Below are positions 37,701 to 50,471 of a DNA stretch of 64,000 nt, in pieces. A program made the position numbers and the translations under genes. Source of the DNA: Todiramphus chloris collaris (Eukaryota; Chordata; Aves; Coraciiformes; Alcedinidae); the NCBI GenBank assembly GCA_025345505.1, contig JANVCC010000030.1, forward strand, positions 5,439,532 through 5,503,531, given 5' to 3'. The first letter of the stretch is position 1; each line of letters starts with the position of its first letter. The notes beneath the pieces were generated by a model. It searched no databases. It was not told the origin of the DNA and was given only the letters and a program-made list of their open reading frames with translations.

Positions 37701-39097
37701 TGCGGACTTTAAATTTGCACAGGTACTAACACTGGCTTCAAAATACATAAAGAAATATTTAAATGCCTTCCTCAAAATGCACCAGACCTCTATGATGACA
37801 TGTGACCTGTCTTTTAGATACTAATTTTCATGAATAGTCTTAAATTATTGAGATATATAGAAAGTAACTTTTTATCTGCATTCCCTATATGCAGCAGCCT
37901 TTGATCAAGATTTTTGATCAAATTGTAGCTGACTGACACTTTCCTTCACTAAAAAGATTTAAGTCCAAAGACACTGTTAGAATATATGACATAATTATTT
38001 TGCCTCATGGAAAAACTTTCATTTTGATAGCAGTCTTGAATTAGTGCTGCCTTAAAGGCAAACTCTTTAGTATATCAAGGATTTGAAAATTAGCTGATTA
38101 GTGGTGTAAATCTTGAGCAGGGAGGGCAAGGAGAGCTTGTATTTGGTCCGTTGTTTAATTCATCATCAAACAACTTGCAAGTATTTAATTGTGTCTTTAT
38201 TTATTGGGGGTTTTTTCATGCATACATATCCTGCTTGTCTTATGGGCTGAATTTATTTGTTTCTCACTTAATCAAAAATCTTTTAGCTCTTTTATTTCAT
38301 ATATATGAATAACAGAGATATCCAATAGTCTTCTACAGACAATGCAGTAAGTTTTACTAAATACAAAAAATCCCCAGTATTTTTAATCTTCTTAAGGTTA
38401 AAGTATTTTGATAACTAAATCTGGCTTCATAAGATCACAGAAATTTATTTTAAAAAAATACATTTATTAATTCTCAATTATTTCCTAATACTAGTTGTGT
38501 TTGGTTTTAATATCAGTGGGAATTTCTATTATTAACTGACTTGGCCCCAGGACAAAGTTTTGATCCTTTCAAAACACACAAGAAAAAAAATGTCTCCTTA
38601 GCTTTATGGCAATATAAAAGTAAGTAATTTGATCTCTTCCTCTAGAATCTTGGTGCTCTGAAAACACTTTTAAATCTAGTTTACTTACAGTCAGTGGTTA
38701 ACTTTGGCATGGCACGTGAGTTTTCACTTAATTTTGTGGTAATTTGCTCCTTTGTTGCTCTCTCCACCAAAGCAGGAGAAACGTGGTTAAACACAGGAGC
38801 TGATGGAAAATCTTCAAATAAAATGTCTTTTTGTAGAGCAGGGCAGGGCAGCTCTGACAACCAGGTTTGCCTGTCAAAGGAGAGCAAGCTGCTGTTCAGT
38901 GGTACTGACTACAGGCAGTAATAGGCATGATGAACTCAAGCAGTGGTTTAGCTTTAAAAAAAAAAAAAAAGGCAGAAAATAAGTAAGAAGGAATCACTCA
39001 GATTTCCAGACTGTAAGAAAGCTATAAGAAACTTCTAAAAAAATGTAGAAATACAGCTTGTACAGCTTTTATTTGTACAGCTCCTATAGGCTAGCAG
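34741..39097. other. Unique AT-rich sequence, nothing recognised
   Basis: Open frames such as 35398-35709 (plus), 36133-36420 (minus) and 37519-37824 (plus) lack family motifs. A short TTTA tract lies at 34885-34900. At 37900-37922 the palindrome 'ttgatcaa' occurs twice within about 20 bases. A 15-A run lies at 38956-38970. Confidence 0.6.
38956..38970 (+). repeat. Poly-A tract (15 A)
   Basis: A pure A run about 130 bases before the CR1 copy and not part of it. Confidence 0.85.
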
Positions 39098-39557
39098 AGA
39101 AGATGATTAGAGGGCTGGAGCACTTCTCTTATGAGCACAGGCTGAGAGTTGTGGTTGATCAGTCTGGAGAAGAGAAGGCTCTGGGGAGACCTTATTGAAG
39201 CCTTCCAGTACTTCAAGGGGCCCTACAAGAAAGCCGGGGAGGGATGTTTTACAGAGGCTTGCAGTGACAGGACAAGGGGTAATGGCTTCAAAGTGGAAGA
39301 GGGGAGATTTAAATTATTAATTAGGAAGAAGTTCTTCACTATGAGGGTGGTGAGACAGTGGCACAGGTTGCCCAGGGAAGCTGTGGATGCTCCATCACTG
39401 GAAGTATTCAAGGCCAAGTTGCACAGGGCTTTGAGCAACCTGGTCTAGTGGGAGGTGTCCTATGGCTGGGGAGGATTGGAACTAGATCATCTTTAAGGTC
39501 TTTTCCAACCCAAACCATTGTATGACTCTATGATTTTATTATTCTATGATTCTATTT
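39098..39557 (+). mobile_element. CR1 LINE 3' fragment
   Basis: A 5'-truncated copy of about 460 bases with the ORF2 C-terminus and complete 3' end. It begins at 'atgattagagggctggagca' and ends with doubled 'attctatgattct' octamers. The 3' UTR has the 'ctggtctagtgggaggtgtc' and 'gatcatctttaaggtctttt' blocks shared with the copies at 7515 and 57571. Confidence 0.96.
39149..39448 (+). pseudogene. CR1 ORF2 C-terminal fragment, partly open
   Basis: About 100 codons of ORF2 C-terminus remain open: SLEKRRLWGDLIEAFQYF, DRTRGNGFKVEEGRFKL, VVRQWHRLPREAVDAPSLE and ALSNLV, then the stop. It lacks the endonuclease and polymerase domains. The first codons before SLEKRR come from a shifted or decayed frame, so the ATG at 39149 is not a genuine start. 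Confidence 0.9.
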
Positions 39558-40669
39558 ACTGTTTTGAGGAAAATTACATAACCCGGATCCCTGGGTTTTG
39601 CTTGGATTATGGTTTAAGCTTGCAATGGTATATGGCAGGCTCAGCTGAAACTGGTTTGGATTAGGATCCAAACTTTACAATTAATAATGGGCAGTTTTGG
39701 AGCGGCTTTTTCACAAAGATTGCTACCATCTTCTGCATCTGTTTTGTGGGGGTATTTTTATTTTTAATTCATCAGAAAAATAGCAATGAAAGATGGATTT
39801 TAGAAAAAAAGTTAGTAGATGAAAAAGCCATATATGACAGACTTTGTAGAGAAAGGAAAAGAGAGAAAGATTTCAAAACCTTCTTATTCTTGAATAGTAG
39901 TTTATGCAACTGCTGTCTAAAATACAACGATGCAAAGGAATTTTTGCTTACCAGTAAGCCTACAGTTTAAAGATTTATGCTGCAGTTGCGATGCTCAAAG
40001 TCTTAGGCTTTCCGTGAGGCAGCGAGATGGATTCTGAAGTCCTTATAAAGCCTCTGCAGAACATCGTGTGTCTACCACAAACTCCTGAATAGAACAATTT
40101 AAGAAGCATCTCAGAAAACAGCTAGAAAGTCTGAATTTTTGGCACGCTTGAAAAGGCTGGGCTTGTTGTTATGGTAATGCTATGAAAAAGACTCTCAGAA
40201 TCAATTTGTTGTTTACGTATAATTCCTCAAAAGGAAAAAGAAGTTGCTGGACGTTGGGTAGATGAGGAAACTGCCACTAGAGAAGCTGTTCTGCTCAACT
40301 GAGGCCTATAAAATGTGCCAGCATTTAAAAATCCTGGGGCTTGATTGCACCATGTTGGGAGGGTGTGAAGATGCTAATGGCACAGCTCGGATGATCTCAA
40401 AGGTTCTCTCGCAGCATTTCTTTCCTAAATTGTGATGTACTAAGCCTAGAAAGGGCAGGACCACGGCCTGCATTTATTGCACGCTCCCAAGGCCTACAGA
40501 TGGGAGCTGTAAAACTATAAAAATGAGACAAAACTTCAAGCTATCTTGGAAAGTAACATTACAGTGACAAAGGGAAAAGAAAGAGTCACAGCTGAATTTA
40601 CCAAGACAAAACTGTGCTGAAGGTAAAAAGATAAGAACATTGATAATTGTACTGAATATGGGCACAGAA
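39558..40669. other. Unique sequence, nothing recognised
   Basis: Unique sequence between a CR1 copy and the minisatellite. Around 40390-40420 a few words resemble a decayed CR1 tail ('gatgatctcaaaggttctct'), but the octamer end is missing and the call was not made. Confidence 0.55.
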
Positions 40670-40970
40670 ACTCTGTGCCAGGCCAGGACTGCACAAGGGC
40701 AGCTCAGTGTTGGTCAGGATTGCGTTGGGCCTGCTCAGTGCTGGGACAACTCTGTGCCAGGCCAAACACTGTGCTGGACCAAACACTGTGCCAGGACAAC
40801 TCTGTACCAGAACAACTCTGTGCTGGACTAAGTCTGTGTTGGACCTGCTCAGTGCCAGGCCTAACACTGTGCTGGGCCAACTTTGTGCCAGGCCAACTCT
40901 ACACTACTGCTGGCCCAGCACAGAGTTGTCCTGGTGCAGAGTTAATGTGGCATAGAGTTAGAGCTGGAAG
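40670..40970 (+). repeat. 16-17 bp minisatellite, last units inverted
   Basis: About fourteen imperfect units of a 16-17 base motif, for example 'ctctgtgccaggccaaa', 'cactgtgctggaccaaa' and 'ctctgtgctggactaa', run from 40670 to about 40900. After a short 'acactactg' spacer the motif continues for about three units as its reverse complement, 'tggcccagcacagagtt' and 'gtcctggtgcagagtt', then a weaker one. The segment 40863-40879 pairs with 40911-40927 at 16 of 17 positions around a 31-base loop, and the pairing extends imperfectly outward. Open frames on both strands through here (up to 110 codons) are translations of the repeat. Confidence 0.9.
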
Positions 40971-43900
40971 AGTGGGAATGATTTTCCATGTGGAAGTCAG
41001 GACTTGAGCAGCATTCAATGTGCCCATTCAAAATCCCCAACCAGAGGATTAACTTCTAAAACTGGCAGAGGAAATAGAGTTTTCCAAATGGTGCTTTTTG
41101 AAAGCCTGGCAGCCACATTCAAAAAAAACCCCAACTAATTCTGACTGAACTCACACATACATGCCTATTCAAGTATGAAAGATTACCCTGGGGGATGCCA
41201 GTTACCTGCAGGACTTCAAAGAAGAATGGATTGAGTCCTGCAGAGAATAAATAGTATTTTCTGGTTTTTGGATGACATACTAATACCTGGGAGGAATTCA
41301 GACAAGTATTTACAAAACTTTGAGGAAATTCCAATGTGTTATAAGGCTATGCTTTAAAATGAACAAAAATAAGATAGTAGGTGTGGGTTTGGTTTTTTTT
41401 TTTTCATCTCCCTGAAATCAAGTTGCAATCTTGTCTAAGTTTCAGGAATAAATGCTTTAAATGAAAAGAGAAAAAAATATGTAATACATATAAGTACCTC
41501 AGTGTTGCACAATTTCTGTTGTTTTTATCCATGTTAAATATTTCTTGTTCATGTTAAATGTTCCAAATTATCATTGCTAATTAGGTTGATGTCTTTCTTG
41601 ATATAGGAAATATAAACCAGATGTGGATGGAACATTAAAATAAGATTTTTGGAGGAAGAAGAAAAAAAAAAAAATCCAATAACTTTAACCTATAGGCACC
41701 CTTTCATTTGAGGCCCTCCAGGACAACCTTAAAATGTAATTTTCTGAAGGTAAAAGGGCTGTTGCTTCATAAGACTGTAAAAGCAAAAAGTTCCCAGTGA
41801 TTTTTCTTTTAGATCACTATCAGAATCTGAAACTACATCTATATTTTTAGAAGACTTGCAGTCTCATTTAGGAATTACTAAATTCTATAAGCATCTCTTT
41901 TAAAAAACACTCTTGATGCAGATAGTTACTCATTGATAAAAAAGAGAGGCAACTAATTTACATATTTGTGAAGGCAGACAGTTTTGGTGGGTCAATCTTT
42001 TCCTTGCTTGTAAAATTCCTTGTAGACCATGAGAAACATTTGACAGTCACATCCCTCCTTCCAGTCACCAACAAATTCATCTGGAGACAGATTTTCTTGT
42101 GTGTGTGTGTATTGGAACAGACACATCACAGGAGCTATTCAAACTCCAGTGCTTCACAGACCAGTGTTACCTGGGTAGGAGAGGCTGTTTTCCAGAAAGG
42201 ACATTTAGTAGTTACACCAAGGAGCACTCCTTACTAGCAGGATTATAAAAGTAGCATCAGGGACAAATAAAAAAGGGTAGTAAGAAGTTATTCTTGGTGG
42301 CAAGCTTTCATCAAGGCATCTGATCCCTCTGTGGCCTGCAGGGACACGGGGAGGAGGTATTTCTGCCACTGCCTTTGGACTGGACATCTTCTGCATGGTT
42401 GCCTGAACTTACAGCAGACTCCTTTGCCAGTGGTGTTTGTTATGTATGGAGTTTCTCTCCTGGGGAACACGGTGGCCCCAGGGAGACTTGTGTGCACTTT
42501 TGCCTTGGCCCCATCCAATGGATAGAGGCTCTTCTGTTATGTCCATTCGTTCCCCAGATTCAGGAGAAACGAGGTCCTGCATATTTTAGTACAATCTCAT
42601 GGCCTGTGCGTTCAGTTTAGTAACAGGGAGGAAAAGAAAACATTATTGTCCTCAGTTAATTGCTTCTTTGTGACAGAATACACTTCAAAGACACTTTAGT
42701 CTCAAGTGCATCTCAGCAAAGAAAAACCCGTATTACAGATTTTAACACGCACACCCCGCCCCACCATTTCCACCAACACAGATGAATGAATTCCATACAA
42801 TAGAATACTCTCCACTGAACATCTCCACATGCAGAAGTGGAACATGAAAGTAGTTTGAGGGTTGGTTGGTGTGGTTTTTTTGGGTTTGTTTTATTTTTTT
42901 TTAAAGTACTGTTTTAATGAGGTGTTTAGTTTAGCACATTTGGCTCCTCCAAATTACCTCAAGGGGATTCATATGTTAACGAACTACACAGCTGTTGTTT
43001 GTGAAACCAGCCTAGCACAAGCAGAGCATGTTGTGCAAAGATTTAAATGCTCTGTTGGAGAGGTCACTGCACGCCTTTGTATGCTGTCAGTTATTAATAA
43101 TGAGTCTACTACTTAATTTTAAACACTAAGTTAATTTTTTTTTTCAGCATCGAATATGTTCCAGATTGGTTTGGTTTGGTATTGAATGGCTGGGTTCAGT
43201 TAGGAAAGTTGCAATCAAAGGATGACCTGATTTTATGCAACTGATGAAGAGTTTTGGGATGGGGAAGATCAGCAATGAAGTTCCAGGCTTTGATGGTGGC
43301 CTGAAGAGGCTCTATTGAGCAGAGATAACGTTTGCAGTGATAATTGTTTTATAAACAAGCCTTGATATGCTTCAAAAGCTTTAATTCTGATTTTCTTAAA
43401 TTAGGCAGGCTTTGCTCCTGGCAAGCAATAAACTGTTTTCATTTTAGCAATGTCACTTTACATTTAAGGAAATTAATAACTGGGAAAGGAAAAAAAAAAG
43501 TCCTGTTTGGTAAATAAGGGCAAAGAATCTTTCTACTATTTCAATTCAAGTATCCAATTAAAATCAACAGAACTTGTTGAACAAAACCTTGATCTTTAAG
43601 GGGCTGGTGACAGAATTTATATGCTAAAACAGGAATCCCAGTTCTCACCATCTCATGGAAAGCAGGATTGGCTGAGTGATGTGTTGGCAATGCTCTGCTT
43701 TTTCTGGAGCCTCTCTGGCCACTGTGGATGTGACATGGCTTTGGAAAACCCTGTGGGCAGCAGGTTGTCCGGAAGACATGGGCTAGGGACTGCTGCTTCG
43801 TACACTACTCACACATAGCACATTTCATATCATTCTGGCTCATAGATCATTTAATCATTTCAATATTTGTGTTTCATTTCCTTCATGTGCTTTATTACTG

Positions 43901-46900
43901 AAAATAAGTTCCATGATTAATCATTAACATCAGAGCAACCTCTGCTGGATGGTGGAGAGAGAGCTCTTTGCTTAGCAGCATTGCACATTAAAGGATTTGA
44001 TTTCGATATATCTGCTGCTCAATCCAGGCTGCTTTTTTCTCCCTCAAAGGCATTAGTATTTAAGTATAAGAAATGATATTTTGTCTAGAATTTAGATAGA
44101 ATATAAAGTAATGTAAAACTGGAGCTTTGCCAGTTTTAAGCACTCCACATTGGCACTGTGAAAGCACTGTCAAAGCAAATGCAAACATGGAGTGACTTTC
44201 TTGAACACAAAGCAAGAATTTCATCCAGGCCTCTACGATACGGTTTTAAAAACATAATTAAGCTCAGACTAGAGAATAAAGCTTTTGTATTGCTGAAGAC
44301 AGAGAGGTCACCAACTACTGTCAAGGGGTTTTTTTTAACAAATCAAGTTTTCAGAAAGATATAGTGTTCCGAGAAGAGCCCTTCTAAAAAGCAAACAATC
44401 CATGTTAGGGGAACATACAGTAAAATAATGTTTTACCAATGTCCTTGTACTTCTATTTTACAGATGGGAAACTGAAGCACAGAGTGTCCCTGAGACCTGG
44501 TGCTCTCAAATTATGTAGTTTGGAAGTAACTTTTGAGATCAGTGCATGCTCACAGCCATTCAGGTCACATGTAGTTTTTAAGGTTGTGGAGCAGTCCATC
44601 CTATGCCAATGCAACCACCTGAGAAGGATGGTGGGGATGACAATGTCACCTACAGTCTCTGCTCATCGAATAATCCATCTGTCCCCAAGGAAGTGGGGTA
44701 AAATCAGCCATTCATTTAACACAGGCTGTTGAAAACAATCCATGCACAAGCTTTTTACTTAAGCAGATGAGATGTATGCAAACTGATAAACTGGGTTGTT
44801 TTAACTATATTCATACTTTCCAGTTTGCAAACCCCTCTTCTGAATGTTCATTGGATGGAGAGATATGGAAAGCGGTGGGGGATCTTTGCTTTGTGTTTTC
44901 TTGCTAGCTCTGTACAAAGGAAGCATACCGAATGCAGCACACAGGCTGTTACTTGGACATTATGAGTGCATCCCAGCGCAGAGATTATTTGTAATAGAGT
45001 GAATAAGAGGCTCAGCATGGAACTAGAATGCTGCCAATTGGGAATGAAGTCACCTTCCATTTCAAGCTTTTTTATTGCAAAAGGATGAGTTTTCCTGGGG
45101 ATCTGCATTTGCTGCATATGCTCGCTAGGATATGGTTGAGAAACCCAACATTTCTGGAAGGCGGGAGCTTTGAAGTACCTACTTCATCATTCAGCCCAAC
45201 AACTTGTGTTCAACTGACAAGAAACTCTCTTTACCAGAGAACAGCTCTTGTTCCCACTGTAATTTTGCAACTCTAGTAGATTCAGGGCTGTCTCCTAGGA
45301 AGTGACATGTCTTTCTATAGGGAGCTAAGATGGGTAATGGGTCAGCAGAAACCACTAGCAATTCCAGCATCATCAAGTACTTCACCTTGTTCATTTATGG
45401 ATTCCTCAAAACATAGGCATGTCCTTGCTTCACTGGCAGAGATTCATAGGCCTGCTATGGTCTGCAGACCATTAGCCATTTGGAGGCAGCCTGGGAAGCT
45501 AACCCCAACTGGTTGCAGGTGTGTCCCATCCCTTAAACATCACACTCAGTATAAAGGGGGAAGTTTGCTAAGGATGGAGGGATTTGTTTTTTGGGCTCTT
45601 TCTGATTCTGTTTCTGCTCCTGAGGGCTGCCTCCCCATTTGTTGTGACCATTGTACATCTGCTGAGCTGAGTATAATATTGTTTATTTTATACTGGCCTT
45701 TGTATTAGTTTGGCTGTTTTGTTAAATCTGTTTTTATTTCCACTTCTGGGTCTTCACTCATTTTTTCTGATCCCTTTTCTCAGCTGGGGAGGAGTCATCA
45801 AGTGATAGAGAGACTTCTGTAGTTCAGTCCTGGATATGGGCTAAATATAGACAATATGCTAACAAAGATTAGAGGCTGAGGAAGGAATGGCTGTCTGATA
45901 GGTACTGAGGGTCACCAATATTTGTAAAAGTAAAAATCCCTGGACAAGAGAGAAGAGCTTCTTATAAATACCTAAGTAACTAAATGAGGGTTTTTAAAAT
46001 AAATAATCATAGATTTCCCAATATTTCTACTGATAAAGCTGTCAAAAAGCTTATGACATCTGAAGGCCTAACAAGTCTTGCACAAACGAACTTAGTTGAG
46101 TCCTTCAGAAGAAAAGCTATCTAGGGATAAAGGTGCGGACTCTTCTTAGTTGTGTCCATTTCACACAGCTGTTACCAGACAAACATTTTCCCCTTTTTTT
46201 GAACAAGCAGTGACTTTGAGGTGATTGTTAGATCCTTTACGTAAATACTAGTTGCTCACTGATGCAGGGTGTCATTTCTGATAAAAAAACCCCAGTGCTT
46301 TTCCTGTATCAAACTGCACTTACTGTGCAGTAATTTAATGACATTGTTTTTCCCTTTTATGAGCTCTGAAAATATTTCATTAAGATTTTCACAAATTACC
46401 ACAATAACTTGTGCTGACATGCTCGTTTGTTCTCATCTCTGAATAAATCCGGTTGACAACTATAATAGAATGAAGCAGGGGTTTCCTGGACTGTGATTCA
46501 ATGCTGAGCTTCACTCAAACACCTTGATCTTATCTTGAATGTTTGATTAAGCCAAGGTGTGAGATGCCACTCCAGACAAGCTCACTGAGAGCTGTGCCTG
46601 CTGTAGGGTGCTAGTGTGAGAAAGCGGTGGAAATGTTTTTCCTTCTCTCGCAGATCTACTATTTCAGCACTCTTCACCATCTGGTGAAACACTTCAGAGA
46701 AGAAAACAGTCTTGCGATGTCTAATTTTGCTATGTTTTTGGAACATTATTTTAATGATCTTCGTGTCATTTCAGTATGATTACTTGTCCTCCAAGGCTTT
46801 TCCTCTTTACACTTAAATAGTATTGGAGCATAGCCAGATCCACTTTAAATGAAATGGTACAAAATACTACATTTGTATCATAAAAAGCTTAAAAGCAACA

Positions 46901-49900
46901 TTTACAATTAGGGGATGTAGCTGGCACTTTGTATTCTGGTAGGTTGGGGGGTTTTTTTGATCTTATTGTAGTAGTAGATAAATAAAATTAATTAAGCAAG
47001 CATAATTACCAGTTAAATTTTACAAAATACCGAAGAAATGGAGGGCCTAATTCAAAGGGGTGGTAATGGTGTAAATAATTAAATCAAATTGTTTTCATTT
47101 TCATGCTGCATATTGTTTCCTTCAGCTTGTAATGGTACAAGGCAAAGTATATGCAGAACTAGGACTAGACAAATAATAGATAAATTTATTCATAAACACT
47201 TTGTGGATCGTAATTAGAAGTTCACTGCAGCAGCTTTCACTAGTTTGGTTTTTTTTTTTCCCTCGCTAGTTTCTGTAAATATTTGCCTGAGTAAATTTTT
47301 TGCCTTGAAGAATGTAGATAGCAGCAGAATACACAACAAAAGTGTTGCGAAACCATTTTTGCTTCTTGGCTTGAATGGCAACCAGGTCCACAGCAGTGTC
47401 CACACTGAGGTCTTGCATCCTCAGCACAGACTGGGCAAGCAGGTCCCTCTCCTGCAGTGTGCCATGTGGGAGTTGTGGCTTAGAGGTGTTTTTTGAGTCA
47501 CTGTGAGATGAGTTTCCCTTATTTCATTGCTTAATGCCCTAAATAGAGCTTTTCCAACCAGGAGATACAAATTACCTGGCAGATCCTGCCAATGAACTCA
47601 TCGAACCTCAGGGTTCCAACAGTGATTTCTGCTAGAAAATGGAGCCTGGCAAATGAAATGATAGTGCAGGGTAAATACAGCACAGGATACAAGAGGAGAT
47701 TACGATTGCTTCGGTTCAGTGCTGGTGTACTTCTCTTCGATGGACTCATTTTGGTGCTGAGCTGTGACAACAGGGAAGATGCAAGCTCAGGAGATGCTTT
47801 GAGGAGTCAGTGCTGGGAAAGCTGGGTGATGGTACCGAAAGGAGCGCTTGGAGCAATTGCCACATCAGCAGCCTCTGGGCTGAAACCTGTTTATGTAACT
47901 AGCTCTTGGTTTACTCTGAACATAGTACAAGTTTATTAAAATTGCAGTTTTTAGTATTTGTAGACATAGAAGTGGGTGAAACCTCCAAAATAAATCTGCC
48001 ATTCAGCATGCTCTGAATGCATTCGCATTTAATGAAATCAAAGGTAACATCAGGATTACTGCACTTCCTCTGCTTAGGGGGACCTTATTCTGCCCCGATG
48101 CATCCACCTAGATCCTATTAGTGTTATTAAGCCATAACATGAGCAGCAGGAGAGTTTGTAGCATTGCTTGCAGCTCTCACCCACAGGTAGCCTGCACATG
48201 TCCATACCTCAGTCATCTCATGAGCGTGGTGTGCAGCACTAGGCAATGCAAACCATTAACTAAAAAGCTCTGGGTGGGGGTCTGTTAATTCATCCAGTGT
48301 TCTTCCAGCAGCCGGAGGGAGAGCTGCAAAGTACCATGGTGCTTTTATTCACCTCTCGCTGCAGTGGAGTACAGCTTCTGCATAGCTATACTGGCCTCTG
48401 CTGCCAGCATAGGAGAGGAGGCGAGGAGAGAGGCTGTGGAGGGACTTAACGCATTTCTGCTTCTTCAGAGGGCCTCTTGATCCCTGCATATGAGCTGAAG
48501 GAAAAGCAATCTTTCATCTTTACCTTATTTTCATGCTTACAAATAAAGGTCAAGGCTCCTGTGCTGTAGTCAGCGCTGTGCAAGCCTTAAACAACCACCC
48601 TGAAATGTGATTGTAATTAGTTTCCTTTCAATCTCGATGTGAACAGTGATCTTAAAATGCCAGGACTGTAGCAGCGCATATGATTAACAAGCACAGAGAA
48701 AGGCAGTCTATGGAAAAAAATATGGATAGAAATGAACAAAATGCAAATGTTGCACTGCTTTAAATTTTATTATCCTCCCAGCTCTTCATAAAATACTGTA
48801 GACATCGTTTGATTATATTTTTAGTCTTGGGAATTAATTTTTAACTAGGGAACTCGTTTCTGTCTTATGATTACTCTTCTCCGCAATGGCCTGTAGGTCT
48901 GAACTAAAAAATCACGGTTTTAATTGAGTTAATGATGCCCAGAACTCAAATTAATCTCACTTATGTGTGTGTCATGCCATGCAATATGTGCTATAGCTGC
49001 AGGCAATGTGTGCATCTTTTCATATCAATGCTTTCTCCAGGAGACTGAGGGTGTAAATCCTGGCCAGGGGTAAGACTGTGCCCTGCTATTGTCACTGCCT
49101 GAGAGACTCCTTGGAGGTGGCTGATGCCTGTGCAACCAGTGGAGGGGAAGGAAAAACAACAAAACCAGTGATATTTCATGATCACTTCTCTGATTTCACC
49201 CCTGTTCTTTCAAGGGCATGACTGTAACTTGCAGAGGAGCCAAGAAGACAGTGAAGATGAGCACTGAGTGGTGTGTTTGGCCACATCTGATGGCAGCCCC
49301 TGGTCAACCTCCTGTCTGCACCCCTGGATGAGCTACTCCCAGAGGCAGTGATTTGTTTGCCTGTCTGAGAAAGGGCAGCAAGGCTGTTCCTCTGCTTGTA
49401 GCAGAAGAAATGGGAAGGGGAGAGAAAAAAAGAAATTGCATGGGGGCTATTTTGCTTGTGAAACTATCAGGCTGTATTTTCTATCTGGAAAAACAGAGTA
49501 ATTTTTTTTTCCAACTGCCAAGAAAATTCAATGTATCAAGCTACAGGTCTTTAAAAAAAAAATCAGAGAAAGAACAGAACTGGAAGGCCATGGTAGAGGC
49601 AGAGAGGGTTTGTTTCCATCCTGAGCTAAATCAGAGAAGAGTACATGGAGGAGAAATATGGTTTAACACTTTGCAGGTAGCTGTTGTGTGCATGACCTGC
49701 AAGGCTAGCTTGTCCTACAGCACGCTGACCCAAACATGCATGTCTTAACCCTGACATTATCACTGAGCCAAAACTGCACACCAATACCAACATTATTTAT
49801 CCTCCAAATAATTTGAACTTAGATACCACTGTTTTGGAACAGCATATGGCTGAGACAGTCTCCTTTCTCAGAGTATGTGGTACCCAGCATCTAGAAAGCA

Positions 49901-50349
49901 CATCTCTGCTTGTTTATCTAATCCCACACCAACCATCCCACCACCTTGGGCTTTCATTCTCTGCACTTTAAACAGAACAGTGAAATTCCAATTGTTTGTT
50001 GTCAAAAAGTTTCAGTTTTGTGATGAAAGATGTGACTTTTCTTGCCAGCAAGAGTCTTTTTTGATTGATTAGTAAACATGAGGTAAAATGCAGGAGCACG
50101 CCAGTGTTAACTTCATACTGCCACAGGCTCTGTGCATCAAATATTTTTGCTTTATTTTGAACATCCTGTTAATGAGAAAAATATTCTAATCAAAGAAACG
50201 TGTTTTCTTCAATTCTCTCCAGTGTTATTTGCAGCTTTGGAATAGCATGCTCAATTATGTCTGTTTTATTCAAAAATTAGGAAAAAAAAAGCTTCAGAAA
50301 ATTAAATAAGCCTCTTAGCAACAGTTAAGCAACATCCAGTATTAATTAT
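40971..50349. other. Long unique stretch, no gene recognised
   Basis: No interspersed repeat was recognised in over 9 kb. Longer open frames at 45307-45708 (133 codons), 47592-47939 (115 codons) and 49353-49748 (131 codons), all plus strand, have no family motif and no clear splice context. At 46638-46653 a pyrimidine-rich tract ends in 'tctctcgcag'. The following frame is open for 41 codons and is discussed as a finding. Simple tracts include a GT run at 42102-42110 and a T-rich run near 42877-42901. Confidence 0.55.
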
Positions 50350-50378
50350 TTAATCACTTTTTTTATTATTTTCCATAG
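50350..50378 (+). promoter_or_regulatory. Recursive-splice-like 3'/5' site
   Basis: A T-rich tract runs into 'ttattattttccatag', a good 3' splice site. It is followed with no gap by 'gtaagaag', which fits the 5' splice site consensus AG|GTAAGA. Juxtaposed 3' and 5' splice sites are the signature of recursive splicing, where a long intron is removed in steps. In vertebrates such sites are known mainly in very long introns of neuronal genes. Whether this window is transcribed on the plus strand is not known, so the role is inferred. Confidence 0.35.
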
Positions 50379-50471
50379 GTAAGAAGAGAATAGCACGCTG
50401 GCTCAAAGGATTGCTTCTCACAAAACAGAACGCCTTCACACATCAGACCAATTTTGCAAAGCAAGCACAAG
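50379..50471 (+). other. Candidate small recursive-splice (RS) exon
   Basis: The 93 bases between the acceptor ending at 50378 and a plausible donor 'cacaag|gtatga' at 50472 form an exon-sized unit. In vertebrate recursive splicing the site is followed by a short exon with its own donor, which is the layout seen here. One frame is open across it, with split codons at both ends (phase 1 in, phase 1 out), giving KKRIARWLKGLLLTKQ and so on for 30 residues. I do not recognise the peptide. The frame in phase 0 hits a TAG at once. It could equally be an ordinary small exon, a lncRNA exon or chance. Confidence 0.3.

Noticed and set aside
40385..40420. Possible decayed CR1 tail
   Set aside because: Only one short block resembles CR1, and the terminal octamers and upstream UTR are missing.
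40598..41007. Open frames of 82-110 codons on both strands with repeats of Cys, Gln, Leu and Pro
   Set aside because: They are translations of the 16-17 bp minisatellite. A repeat without stops stays open in several frames.
45307..45708. 133-codon plus-strand frame, the longest outside CR1
   Set aside because: Residue composition looks random, with scattered Cys, Trp and His. There is no domain motif, and frames of this length are expected by chance in 64 kb of both strands.
49353..49748. 131-codon plus-strand frame
   Set aside because: It has K- and F-rich low-complexity parts from A and T runs, no motif and no splice context.
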